From: Volutella citrinella
Taxonomy: Eukaryota > Ascomycota > Sordariomycetes > Hypocreales > Nectriaceae
Assembly: GCA_034401135.1 (NCBI GenBank)
Contig: JAWZSP010000003.1
Coordinates: 2,170,001 to 2,234,000, forward strand
Direction of reading: 5' to 3'
DNA length: 64,000 nucleotides
Of the stretch, positions 25,098 through 35,702 are shown in pieces. How positions within the stretch are numbered: the stretch's first letter is position 1; the number at the start of each line of letters is the position of its first letter. A program made the translations under genes and the position numbers. Under the pieces are notes generated by a model that saw nothing but the letters and a program-made list of their open reading frames with translations, was not told the DNA's origin and ran no database searches.

Positions 25098-28000
25098 ATG
25101 CCGGATTTCAAGCCTGGACAGACAGTCCAGCTCAACGATGGCCGCAAGGGCACCGTGCGTTTCGCCGGCTCAACACACTTCCAAGTCGGCGAATGGATTG
25201 GCATCGAGCTCGAGGAGAAGACGGGGAAGAACGATGGAAGCGTCCAAGGAGAGCGTTATTTTGATTGTCCCATGGGCTACGGTATGTTCGTGAAGCCTAT
25301 GATGGCTACCATCATATCACAGCCCCCTGCAGCAAGACCAGCCAGGAAGCCATCACGCCCCTCCAGCTTCGCCCCCGCCAGTGGCCGCAACTCGAGTGCA
25401 GGCGATGCGGCCCTTAATAGAAGGAAGAGCCTCAATGCTCCGAGCCCGAGCCCGGTACCTAGAGGGTCCCGTCCGAGTAGTATTGCCAGAGTACAACCTC
25501 CTTATATGCCATGCCAGGCATGCCATGCCGTTGAGCTGATGTGCTAATCTTGGTACAGTCGCCGACGAAATCCCCAACAAAACAGCTCAGCGGACAGTCG
25601 AGTGCTGCTGCGTCTCGCACAGGGACGCCGTCGAATTCCCGAGTACCTTCAACCGGCCCCAAGCCTCGAACGTCCACCGGTGTACGGACCTCGATGGGAC
25701 CACCGCCTGCGCCAGCATCTCGAACAACAAGACAGCCATCTATCTCGTCTGTGACATCAAGGACAGCTGGAGGTCCCACAAGAACCGCCAGCGGGCGGGT
25801 ATCCGTTTCTGGGCCGCGAGCTCTGACACGACCCGATTCCGCAGCCCGGAGGCCTTCTGGAGATTCGCAAGCCGGAAGAGAGACTGGGTCATCTGACAGG
25901 GACGACGATATATCACCCACCAAAGAGGAGTCGGAAATATTGTCACCACAGCCCAGGAGCCCGGTAGTGGCAAGGACCAAAGCATTGGAGAAGCTCACGG
26001 CTGGGGCCCCATCGAGAGGAAGTACTCCCCCTGTGGGAAGAAAGCCTGCGGCGCCAACTACGACTCGCACGACTGGTTCTACGGCCGCAAGCCGTGAGAA
26101 TGAAGACCTAAAGGCAAAAATAAAGGTGCTGGAACGAAAGCGACTTGAAGACAGGGACAAAGTCCAACAGCTCGACAAGGTCCAGAGCGAACGAGATAAA
26201 TTCGAGAGCATCATCCAGAAGCTCCAGCAAAAATACCAACCCCAGCAACAGGAAAATGCAGAGCTCCGGAAGATGCTCAAGGAGGCGGAGCAGAGGTTTG
26301 AGTCTGTCGAGCAGATGCAAGCTGAACACGACACAGCCTTGGAGCTCGCTACCTTGGACCGCGAGATGGCCGAGGAAACCTCGGAAGTCCTAAAAGTTGA
26401 GCTTGAGGCCCTGAAACAAAAGTCAGAGGAGCTCGAACTGGAGGTTGAGATCCTGAGAGAGGAGAACGAAGAGTACAGCAATGGCATGACCCCCGAGGAG
26501 CGGTCAAGTGCGGGCTGGCTGCAGATGGAGCGTTCAAACGAACGACTAAGAGAGGCACTCATTCGCCTCAGGGATCTAACCCAGGCTTCAGAAGAGGAAC
26601 TCAAGGATCAGATTGCAGGGCTTGAGGATGAGCTCAAGGAGCTGACCGTGGTCAAGGAGGAGTACGCCGTGGCGAAGGAAAATCTGGAGCAATCGCAATC
26701 GGCGGTCGAAGACCTCCGGCAACAACTCGACAACGCCCTCGGCGCGGAAGACATGCTCGAGGACCTGACAGAGCGCAACATGAGCATGGCCGAGCAGATT
26801 GAGGAACTGAAGGCTGTCATTGACGACCTCGAGAGTCTGAAGGAAATCAACGATGAGCTTGAGATCAACCATGTGCAAAACGAGAAGGAGATGCAAGAGG
26901 AGCTTGATTTCAAGGACACCGTCATCTCCGAGCAGGCTCGACGAGCAGGCCAACAGGACGAGTCACTGGAGGACATGGAGTACACCCTTTCACGGTTCCG
27001 TGAACTTGTCACTAGCCTGCAGAGCGATCTGGAAGATATGCGCGCTTCTCAAGCTGTGACCGAGGGAGAATCGGAGAAGCTCAATGACCGATCTCGAGCG
27101 ATGATGGATCTCAACATGAAGCTCCAAATCTCTGCGGCCAAGGCCCAAGTCAAGACGATTGACTTGGAGTTGCGTCGTCTTGAGGCTCAGGAGGCTGAAC
27201 AGCATCTCGAGATTGTCAAAATGTTCTTGCCTGATACATACAAGGAAGACCAGGACTCGGTACTCGCTCTGCTCCGATTCCGCAGGCTCGCTTTCAAGGC
27301 CAATTTGCTGAATGGATTTATCCGGGAGCGGCTGAACGGCCAGCCACACCCAGGGCATGAAGACGATGCAATTGCTGGATGCGACGCTGTTGATAAGCTT
27401 GTCTGGGTGTCCACCATGTGTGATCGCTTCGCCGCCGACATGAACCACTGCTCGATGGAGCAGTTTTCCAGGTATCAGAATGCCCTGCACGAACTGGAGC
27501 CTGTGGAGCGAGCCCTTAATGGCTGGATCGATGGCCTGCGACGAGACGAGCTCAAGGAGCAGAAGTGTGCTGACGAGCTGCAGCGCACCATTGCGCTGCT
27601 CTCGCATCTTGGAGAAGTCCACATCTCAAATGACCTGGCCAACTATGCCGACGACGTTCATATGAAGGCATTGATTATGCAGAGCCATTTGGACTCTGCG
27701 GCCATCACATTCAGCACCTTGCGAACTTTGGTCCAGCGTGTGGTCCCAATTGAGGGTGAAGACGAGGAACTCGGACAGCACTTTGCAAAGAAGTCCGACC
27801 TCGCCATCACGCAGACACGAGGAGCCAAGGTCATTGCCGGAAAGGCAGTGCGTGCCCTGCAAGACCTCAAGACTCGGTCCTTGTCTCTTCTGCCCGATAC
27901 CAGGGAGGCCTTTGAGCAGGCGGCAGGGGCAACGCAAGCCCTTGCAGAGCTGGCCAGGCATATCGGTCTTGGTCTGCATCAACTACTGACTACGGATGAG

Positions 28001-29158
28001 GGACGGACTGATCCGTTCACCTACGTCGAGGTGCAAAACAATGTCTACAAGACGGTCCTGCAAGCAAGCACCTCGAGTGAATCGGATCTGTTCTCTACGT
28101 ACCTTGCCAAACTCAAGGCTCTCACAACTCAAATCACCGATCTTGCATCCTTGGCTTCAGATCTTGACCAGACTCAAGAGTTTGATGTCAACCCGGCTCC
28201 TTGGAAGCTGCGCTCCCAGGAGCTCAAGGCGCTGAAGACGGTGCCGGTTGATGCAGAGGAGGAACTGCGGCGCGTCAAGGACGAGCACAGCGAAGCCCGC
28301 CGGACAATCGCCCAGCGTGACGAGCAACTCAGTACTGCAGTTCTCAAAATCGAGACGCTGGAGTCTAGGATGCGTGATGCCCAGGCCAACATCGAGCGCA
28401 TCACCGAACTGCAGAAGCAACTCACGGCTTCTGGTGAGCAGGCCGCCAGCCTCAAGGAGGACATTGAGAAGCAGGACCGCGAACTCAAGAACCTCGAGTC
28501 GGAGCGCGACAAGTGGAAGAAGATTGCCAGCGACAGCAGGGCGTACGCCGACGGGGCCGATGCCGCGGGGGCTAAGGCCGGCCAGGAGCGGGCTGTTGCG
28601 ACTGCGAGGGAGATGGACGCCCTCAAGAAGGATATCGAGAGCCTCCAGTCGGCCGTCCGCTACTTGCGAGAGGACAACCGCCGTGCACGCACCTCTGAGC
28701 AGACCGGCTACGACTGGCTCTCGGAACCGCTCAAGAAGCCTGCCAACGTCGTCGAGCAGCGTCGCACCCTCATTGCTACCGAGGGCAAGGATGTTCTCAG
28801 CGAGCTCGTCAAGATGGCCGCGTCGGCCTCGGTGTACAACCTCGGCGCCCTGCCTAAGGACAAGCTGGCGTGGAAGCCCGCCCGGTCGACGCCCCAGTAC
28901 CACGCTGCCAAGCAGCGGGAGGATTTTGCGGCCTGGTCGGCGTGGCAGGACTCGGTCCTCCGGAAGGCCGACGTCCTTCGAAGCCAGGGATCGGCGGAGC
29001 GGAGGACGCCTCGCAGTGGCCGGAGAGCACCGGCGGCGCAGCTCCGGATCGGCCTTCCTGGCGCGGACGGCAAGACGGTGGCTGGCTCTGGGCGAGATGT
29101 GCAGATCGTGGGGTCGCGCGAGTGGGAGGCCCTCCAGGGCCGTGTGGCGGCCGTGTAA
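25098..29158 (+). CDS. Dynactin p150Glued subunit
   Basis: Two exons, 25098-25490 and 25559-29158, with a 68-nt intron (weak donor GTACAA, acceptor TACAG), give 1330 aa, the usual size for fungi. Residues about 5-68 are a CAP-Gly domain with the GKNDGSVQG microtubule-binding signature and RYFDCPMGYGMFVKP. Residues about 80-310 are basic and Ser/Pro-rich, with SPTKSPTK. A long coiled coil runs from about 320 to 690 (heptads such as LEDELKELTVVKEEYAVAKE). A globular middle part lies at about 700-1040, then a second coiled coil to about 1200 and a basic tail. Dynactin p150 (called ro-3 in Neurospora and nudM in Aspergillus) binds dynein and microtubules for retrograde transport and nuclear migration. 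The start is the first ATG and matches the conserved N terminus. Confidence 0.95.
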
Positions 29159-29842
29159 TGAATGGCTGTCGTCTGTGTATGCAGAACTGGATGGATTATG
29201 ATGTACTCTGCCGTGAGCGAGCGTCGACCTACATACCCAACCCGTATTTTCTTCTCCTTCACATTGTATTAGTTTGAACATACCCGACGTTGTCATCGCA
29301 TTGGGATACAGTAACGCGGTGTCTTCTGTGGGCGAACAATTCAGCGTTGATATCTCACATTCGACAACCCTTACCTAGCTGTGCGCTCTTGACTCTTTTC
29401 ATTGTGTGCTGATGGTGCGTCGACAATCACAATATTGCTCTGATGGCACCCCGGGTCTTTTCCACGTGCCCTTGGAAGGTACAGTGTTCTTGGGACTTTT
29501 ATTTTTTACCCTTTGTAGGCGACTATATGGTTTTCCAGCAGTGGGCCAAGTCGGTCCCTTGATTCAACGGTATCCGATGGCAAAAGGAGTCAACGTCCCG
29601 TCCCGCCTTGGCCAGCTTGACCCTCAGGACCTCTCCTGGGCCGGTCAACCACCAATCTTTGAGCCGAGTGTCTTTTTTTCACGCATGATGCTTGCATCCG
29701 CGATTGGTCTCGCGTTTTCTCCGTTGAGCCAACCACCGCCCCATGCTGAATGCCATCATGAGTGCGTCCCTACTGCCCATCGGGTTTGTGTGTGGAAGCG
29801 GTGACGTGACGTCCCAATGCCGGCGTCTCATGCATATTTTCC
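29159..29842. other. Convergent 3' region dynactin/SEC65
   Basis: About 680 bp between two gene ends that face each other. A 132-codon plus-strand frame at 29406-29804 shows no family pattern and I treat it as chance. Both 3' UTRs and terminators must lie here. Confidence 0.5.
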
Positions 29843-30673
29843 TCAAGCCTTGCCCTTGCCCTTCTTGTCCTTCTTCTTCTTGCCGCCGCCGTTGCCGCCG
29901 TTGCCACTCTCAGGCGCACCACCGCCGGGTTGGCCACCCATAAGGGCGGCCATTGGGTCACCGCCACCCTGCATCTGGCTCATCATGTCCTTGAACAGGT
30001 TCTCCGACACGCCACCTCCCGTCATGGCCGCGCTCAAGTACGGCACGAGGTCATTGATCTTCCAGCCACGCGGGACAGCTGGGCGGGGGTAGGGCTTGCC
30101 GGGCTCGGGCTGGAGCTGGCCGCCGATCCGCACTCTCAGGCCCTGGCTCTCCTCGTTGGTAGGGTTCTCCTGCAGGTGCTCCGCGATGAGGCGGTACAGA
30201 TGGTGCTTATTCTTGATCTGGGTGTTGGTGCCCGTCTTTTTGAGGCCAACCTTGACGCGGCCCGGGTTGGACCAGTCCTTTGGGTGCACCTTTTCCGGCT
30301 CGAGCAGCGTGGGCAGGCGGAGGCGCGAACAGGCGTTGGCGATCTCACGAGCCAGAGGGTTCTTAACCGCCATGTCGGCGCTGACGCGGCGGCCCTCGGC
30401 GCGGGACCGCGAGACGTCAAAGTAGACGGGGTAGATGCATTGGAAGTCGGCGTAGGCGGCGCGGTCGGCCGTTTGAGGCAGCGTGGATGTGCGCGGGGCA
30501 CCGGCCAGCGGGTTGGAGGCTGGCGGGGGGACGGAGGCGACGGCCGCGGGCGAGGGCTTGGAGTCGTCGACACGGCGCATGATATCGGCGTCGTCAAAGT
30601 CATCAATGTCGGCCTCCTCAGGGTCGGAGGCCATGTCGCTGTCCGACACTTCTTCTATCCGCGGATGCGACAT
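29843..30673 (-). CDS. SEC65: Signal recognition particle SRP19/Sec65 subunit
   Basis: Single exon, 276 aa. The first 75 residues are acidic and then Pro/Ala-rich. The SRP19 domain spans about residues 80-185. It includes IYPVYFDVSRSRAEGRRVS, NPLAREIANACSRLRLPTLLEP and KDWSNPGRVKVGLKK, the pattern by which SRP19 grips the tips of SRP RNA helices 6 and 8. The C terminus has a Gly/Met-rich stretch (about 230-260) and ends in a lysine-rich tail, KKKKDKKGKGKA, as in other fungal Sec65 proteins. It works in the nucleus during SRP assembly and in the cytosol in co-translational targeting to the ER. The ATG at 30673 is followed directly by MSHPRIEEVSDSD, an expected N terminus. Confidence 0.95.
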   Translation of the reverse strand: MSHPRIEEVSDSDMASDPEEADIDDFDDADIMRRVDDSKPSPAAVASVPPPASNPLAGAPRTSTLPQTADRAAYADFQCIYPVYFDVSRSRAEGRRVSADMAVKNPLAREIANACSRLRLPTLLEPEKVHPKDWSNPGRVKVGLKKTGTNTQIKNKHHLYRLIAEHLQENPTNEESQGLRVRIGGQLQPEPGKPYPRPAVPRGWKINDLVPYLSAAMTGGGVSENLFKDMMSQMQGGGDPMAALMGGQPGGGAPESGNGGNGGGKKKKDKKGKGKA

Positions 30674-31584
30674 GCTGGGCAGTTTGGGATGGCGAAGCGA
30701 GACGAGGCGGTGGGGAGCCGGATTGAGACGGTGTTGATTATGACCTTGACTTGTAGTCTCGGCTGGAATAAATGAGTCGTTGTGGTTGTGAGAGGAGTGG
30801 GACTTTCTTTTGGTGGGGGTGGGAGTGAGGTCTGTGAGAGGACACCTGAGGAGGAGGAGCAGCCCAGTGTGGGGTTGAGTTCCTTCTCAAGTTGTGGTTG
30901 TGGCGTGTGGGTTGTGGCACTCATCCCCAGCTCTCTTATCTTATCAGTCCTCCCGCACATCCATCCACTTCCCACCTCAACACTACGCGACACTACACTG
31001 GCTCTCTCCTCAGGTCTTGCCAGCTGTTGGTTCGAGGCTGGATTCATTCACGGCCTGGAGCGAAGATTCATTGAAGGCGTATCGCAAATGCTCCGATGGG
31101 GCAGTCTCATTTAGACATGTTCATCGAAAACGAGTAAAGACAGTCCAATTAATTCTTACCCTCCTACATGTGACCCGTTTGGTCTTAGAAACTTGACAGT
31201 TGCAGCCTCCCCTATCCCCGTTGTCACCATTGTGTGTCACACTGCTTGATGCATTATGAAGCCCGAGCAGCAGCACACACGAGACAAGTGCTGATGTTTC
31301 CATCCTCCACAATCTGGCCCACAGCATATGATCCTAATGAATGACATTGTGATGACAGTGCTTCGACAGGTATCCAGCTTATTCGCTTGTGTGCATTCCC
31401 TGCGGCCAGGGCACGCACCCACCATGGGACGCACCGGTAGTGAGTTGAAGCCTCGTGAATACCTTCATCTTTGGCTTCTAAAAATGTAATTGTGTATGTG
31501 ATAATATCCTTCGTGCATGAAAGACCAGTGGTGGTTGGTACGACCAGACCTGGCCGCGCACGCCTTAAGTGTTTGCGACCAAGC
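30674..31584. other. Intergenic region SEC65 promoter / CCCH gene 3' end
   Basis: About 910 bp without a gene. The stretch near 30,680-31,050 should hold the SEC65 promoter and leader (CT-rich on the minus strand), and the rest the 3' UTR of the CCCH gene. I see nothing else in it. Confidence 0.5.
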
Positions 31585-33509
31585 TTAATTATCCTTGATG
31601 TATGGATTCTTGAACTTGGTCCCAGGAGGATGCAGATCGATAGGAAACTTGCAGTAAGGATGGGGACACAAGCCGTCCTTGGTGCTCGGGCACTGGGAGG
31701 AAAGTCAGCATCTGCGATTAGGGCCAGAGGATGTCGAGACTCACGTTATGCCCATAAATGCAATTGTCAACCTCGCACTCCTGCGCCCGCGTGCACGGAT
31801 TCAGGCGTGCCAGGTAAGCCAGTGCTTGCAGTTCGTCCTTGGAAGGCTTATAGTTGTGAACAAAGGGGCAAGTATCCGTTCGAGAACATGGCCCTCGCAG
31901 AAAATGGTTGTTGCAGAGCTTTGCGTGCTCCTTACGGCCCTTGATGCTCTCCATGGCTGCTCCCTGGAAGGTAACAGGAGGGTCGATACCTCGATCGCCA
32001 GGGCTCCAGTCAGGCGTGGTCGAGGCAGAGCTGGAGGCGGCAACGGACTTCTGGCGCGCCGGCTCCGCACGTTTCGGGGGGAAGGGTAGAGACATCTTGG
32101 GAGGCGGGCTGGCGCGAGTTGTAATGTTGGCGTATGACAGTGTCGTCGAAGCCGGTGGTGGCGGCGAGTCGGAAGCGCTGCTCGCTGCCGGCGTCCAAAC
32201 CCGCTGGACAGGCATATTGTGCTCGACAGCAGGGGGGACAGGGCGCGTAGGCTTGACGGTAGGGAGTTTATCCTGGCGGAAGAGATCGTTGTCGAATTTT
32301 AAAATGTTAACTTTGGTAGCCTTGAGTTCGTTCACGGTGGGAACACCCTCAAGCAGGGTGATGCGCTGGCGGCTTGATTCATCCTGTAGGACCTCGTCTA
32401 AAAATGGAGCATAGCCAGCGTCGTGAGAACTACCCAGGAGGATCTGCTTGCAGTTGTGATTTCTCAAGTGCCACCGGGTGGTTTCTGGGGCCGTGGTTAG
32501 CCTTTCGCTTCCCCCATACAACAAAGGCAGATGGCGATGCCTGATCATGGTGTTGAGGGTCAGTGGCATTGGACACACACCTTTAATCTTAGAGTCGGCA
32601 CGTTCTTTTCCATAACCGACGTCAATAAAGTCAAATGAGGCCTGGGCCTGGGTAAATCCAGTTGCAAAATCTCTCATGCGAGACTCGTCATCCAGACTGC
32701 CACTGCGGCACATGGCTTTACCTAACCCGGAGACATTGGCGACGACGCGGGCCACGATTTCCAGCTCGTTGACACGCATCTTGCAGTGCTCGGCAACTGC
32801 CGCTCGGAGGGCGTAAGCGGCCCGTTTCCCGCCTTCGAGGCCTTGTTTAACAAACTCCTCCTGAAACTAGAGGAATGGGTGAGTATGCCGCTTGGATGGA
32901 TAGCAGCGCGGGGGGACCCACAATGAGGCCATCGCCATCAATCAATATCAGGACGTATGGGTTGCAGTTCTTGACCAATACGTTAGCAGCGGAAGCGGCG
33001 AGAGAGACCCCTCCTACGCCTGGCAGAAGTGGTCCTCCATAGGTAGGCACCGATCTCACCTTAAGGCTATCATTTTCTTGCGCTAGTGTGTCACTCTCGT
33101 TCTGGGCTTTACGAAGACGCTGCTGGAGGTCCCGTCGCGAGTCCTTGGCATCCATCAAGTCGAGCTCGGAGTTGCGCAGCTGCTCATGGAGGGCCGAGTT
33201 CTCCTGTCGCAGCCTTGTCTCAATGTCTTGGCAGTAAATGAGCACATCCTAGGTAAGGCGTCAGTGAGTGGCCGCGGTCTGGAATCTGGATTCGGGTTCT
33301 GGAATCTTGGCCAAGGGAATGAAATGGGTCTAGGGCGGGCGGGCGGAGAAAGGCGAGTGTCATTATGTACGCGAGTGGAGCGAACGAGACACGGGTGGAC
33401 CATCGTTACCGACCTCGAGCAGCTTTTCGTTAGCGGCGTGATGGAGCTTGAGCGTTTGGAAGCGTTGTATAAAATCGCCCATGGCGGGCGTGATACCATT
33501 TGCCGCCAT
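31585..33509 (-). CDS. CCCH zinc-finger protein with DUF7923-like domain
   Basis: Six exons, 33509-33414, 33248-33060, 32969-32922, 32866-32581, 32484-31745 and 31692-31585, give 488 aa. The N terminus (ITPAMGDFIQRFQTLKLHH) leads to a coiled coil (about residues 38-95). Then comes an alpha/beta domain beginning PYVLILIDGDGLIFQEEF and containing DFIDVGYGKERADSKIKE and LLGSSHDAGYAPFLDEVL. I know this layout from a fungal CCCH family (DUF7923, as I recall). After a Ser/Pro linker come zinc fingers: CNNHFLRGPCSRTDTCPFVH (C-x8-C-x5-C-x3-H), a second C-x5-C-x4-C-x3-H, and in the last exon a Cys-rich piece CPSTKDGLCPHPYCKF. The DGDG motif resembles acidic sites of NYN/PIN-like nucleases, which would fit an RNA-related role. 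That is inference. The first donor, GTCGGT, is weak, so exon 1 is the least certain. The last exon is only 108 nt. Confidence 0.85.
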
Positions 33510-35702
33510 TTTCCAGGGCTGGAAGAGAGCGCTGGCCTTGCAGGGGCGGGCGCGAATTGAAGGAGCGCAGCTGAGGGCGGCGGACGGGGTTCAAGAAGGG
33601 ACGAGAAGTAGCAGGATAGATGGGCAAAAGAGCTCAGAAGTCGGTGTAACCAGCCGTGATAGGTGACCAGGTGGAAAGCGAAGAACTGGTGAGCACAGGA
33701 TCAGAGTCGGCGCCAAGGAGCATAGGATTGATGAAAGGCAACTGCGTTGTACTGGCAATGTGTGTGTGTCGAGGCGAGCGAGCTGTGATGCCAAAGTCAA
33801 AGTCTCAGGCTCAGGATGAGTGAGATGGCGGGCATGGACTGGGTTTATGTGTAATTTCACCCCGCCTGAGCAAATGAGGCCCCAATGGCAGGCAAGCAGG
33901 CAGGCAGCTGGCAGCTGTACAGCTGAAGAAGCAAAGTAGACGAAAGCGCGCCTTGCAATAGGCTGGTGGTTTCCCTATTGTGCGGGTTGGCCTCAGGCCT
34001 GTGTGTGGCTTGCGTGCGTGCACAGCGTCTGTGATCTGCGGCTGACTGGAGATAAGCCTCTGTGCAATGGCGGGCCGGTGGCGGTGGCGGGGACACGCGC
34101 AGCGGAAGGGCCCTTGGTGCATACCTTATGGGATCTTGATTGCTGAAATGGAAGCGAGCTTGGGTTCACCGCGCGTTGTGGTTTTTTTTCTGGCGGTGAT
34201 GGAGCGAGAACGTCGCAGGCAGGTAGCCCTGGAGTTTTTGTTTCCCCTTCTGCCGCAAAAAACAGTAAGTCTGGATAGTGCATCCACAAGTGGGGCCGAG
34301 CGGCCAACAATGCAGGGATGGGGCGACGACACCTGGGATCAAAGGCAAATTGCACCGTACTACTAGGAGTGAGAGGACGTGGCGTCGATTTCGCAAATGC
34401 ACTCACAATGGCTATTGCGGAGGGCGTTTGAGGTGGCTGGGTGGTATTGGCAACTTGCTTTTTGGTGAGGGAGCAACACCGTGTTGTCAAGCGGTACTTG
34501 TGGGAAGGGAGGAAAGAGGTCAATCAATAATTGCAATAATAATTTTCCGCCCTTGGTCTGGCCGCCGTTGTGTACTACTAGCATGTAGACGAGCGTAGCA
34601 CAGCACCAACAGCGGCGGATGGGCCCGGCGGAGAGATGGCCTGATGGCGAGATCAATGACGGGCAGGGAGAGAGAACAACCCTGGCTGTACAGTACATGT
34701 GCACGCACTGACAGAACTGCTGGTACTGTCCTGCTTGCTACCTGAGGTACCTCGAGTATTTATGCGGAAGGTCGCTGATCGCTTGATGGCCCGGGACTTA
34801 AATAAGCTCTTTGAGGTCGAATCTAAATAGATCAATGGTACCAAAGTTAGGGTCGGCCACCTATTTCTCTCAGGATACCCTAGGTAGCCGGGCGCGTAAA
34901 GGTCAATACGGGACCCTGGAAGGCATCAATGGGCGCCAAGCTCATGCACGGGGTTGCCAGCGTTCCATGAACCCCCCGCCCGGTCACAGAACAGGCGGCC
35001 CTAGCACGGGCGGGCATTCTTCTAGGCGCCTATCGACAGACTCAATACTTCCCCGGGCCACCAAAGTTGCATGGATGGATCGCTACGCGCCCGTCCCTGC
35101 GTCATCCGTGGCCAGTATCTGTTCAGAACCTCTCCAGTGCGCTATGGCGGTCGTGCCTAAGTATCTTCGTCAGTGCCACCAAACGGCGCTCGTGTTTATG
35201 CCGTCGGCAGTTTGCTCTGCAACACAACAACAAGCAAACCAAATCTATGCGGACAAGCAAAATGGGGGGCCACCCAATCCAAGCAACCCCCCCTTCTTCG
35301 CATTCAAGCGCTCATCGCGTAAGTAACCACGCCCGTTTGCTTCGCAGCATGCCATGCCACCATCACCAGGGAGGGTGGGTTTTGCTCGCGGGATGTCTCA
35401 GTGGAAGAGAGCCAATCGCCTGCGCCAACACCCAATCACTCTGGAGCGTTTACTGCCACAAGTTATGCGCCTGACCAGACCCTAGACACCCAACACGACA
35501 ACGCTGCCCTGGGCCGCCACTCACCCGTGGACCTATCTGTATCATCCTCCCCCCTCCCTTCCTCTACTGAGCGTCGTCGTCACATCGTCATTTGGTTGAT
35601 CTGGAGGGGACCACGAACGCAACAAGTGACGCATCACCTGTCCCGGAGCACACCACACATACACACACACACACCGACACGCTCTGCGGCTGGCCGCACA
35701 CT
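33510..35702. other. Intergenic region CCCH promoter / Zn2Cys6 gene 3' end
   Basis: About 2.2 kb without a supportable gene. Frames such as 34811-35326 (+, 171 codons) lack any family pattern. A CA-rich tract lies at about 35647-35676. The right end probably holds the 3' UTR of the Zn2Cys6 gene and the left the promoter of the CCCH gene. Confidence 0.5.

Noticed and set aside
25459..26604. 381-codon minus-strand open frame
   Set aside because: It lies entirely opposite the dynactin coding region, is Ser-rich as expected from the complement of Glu/Leu-rich coiled-coil codons, and matches no family.
28157..29296. 379-codon minus-strand open frame
   Set aside because: Antisense to the 3' part of the dynactin gene. 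Arg/Leu-rich shadow with no domain.
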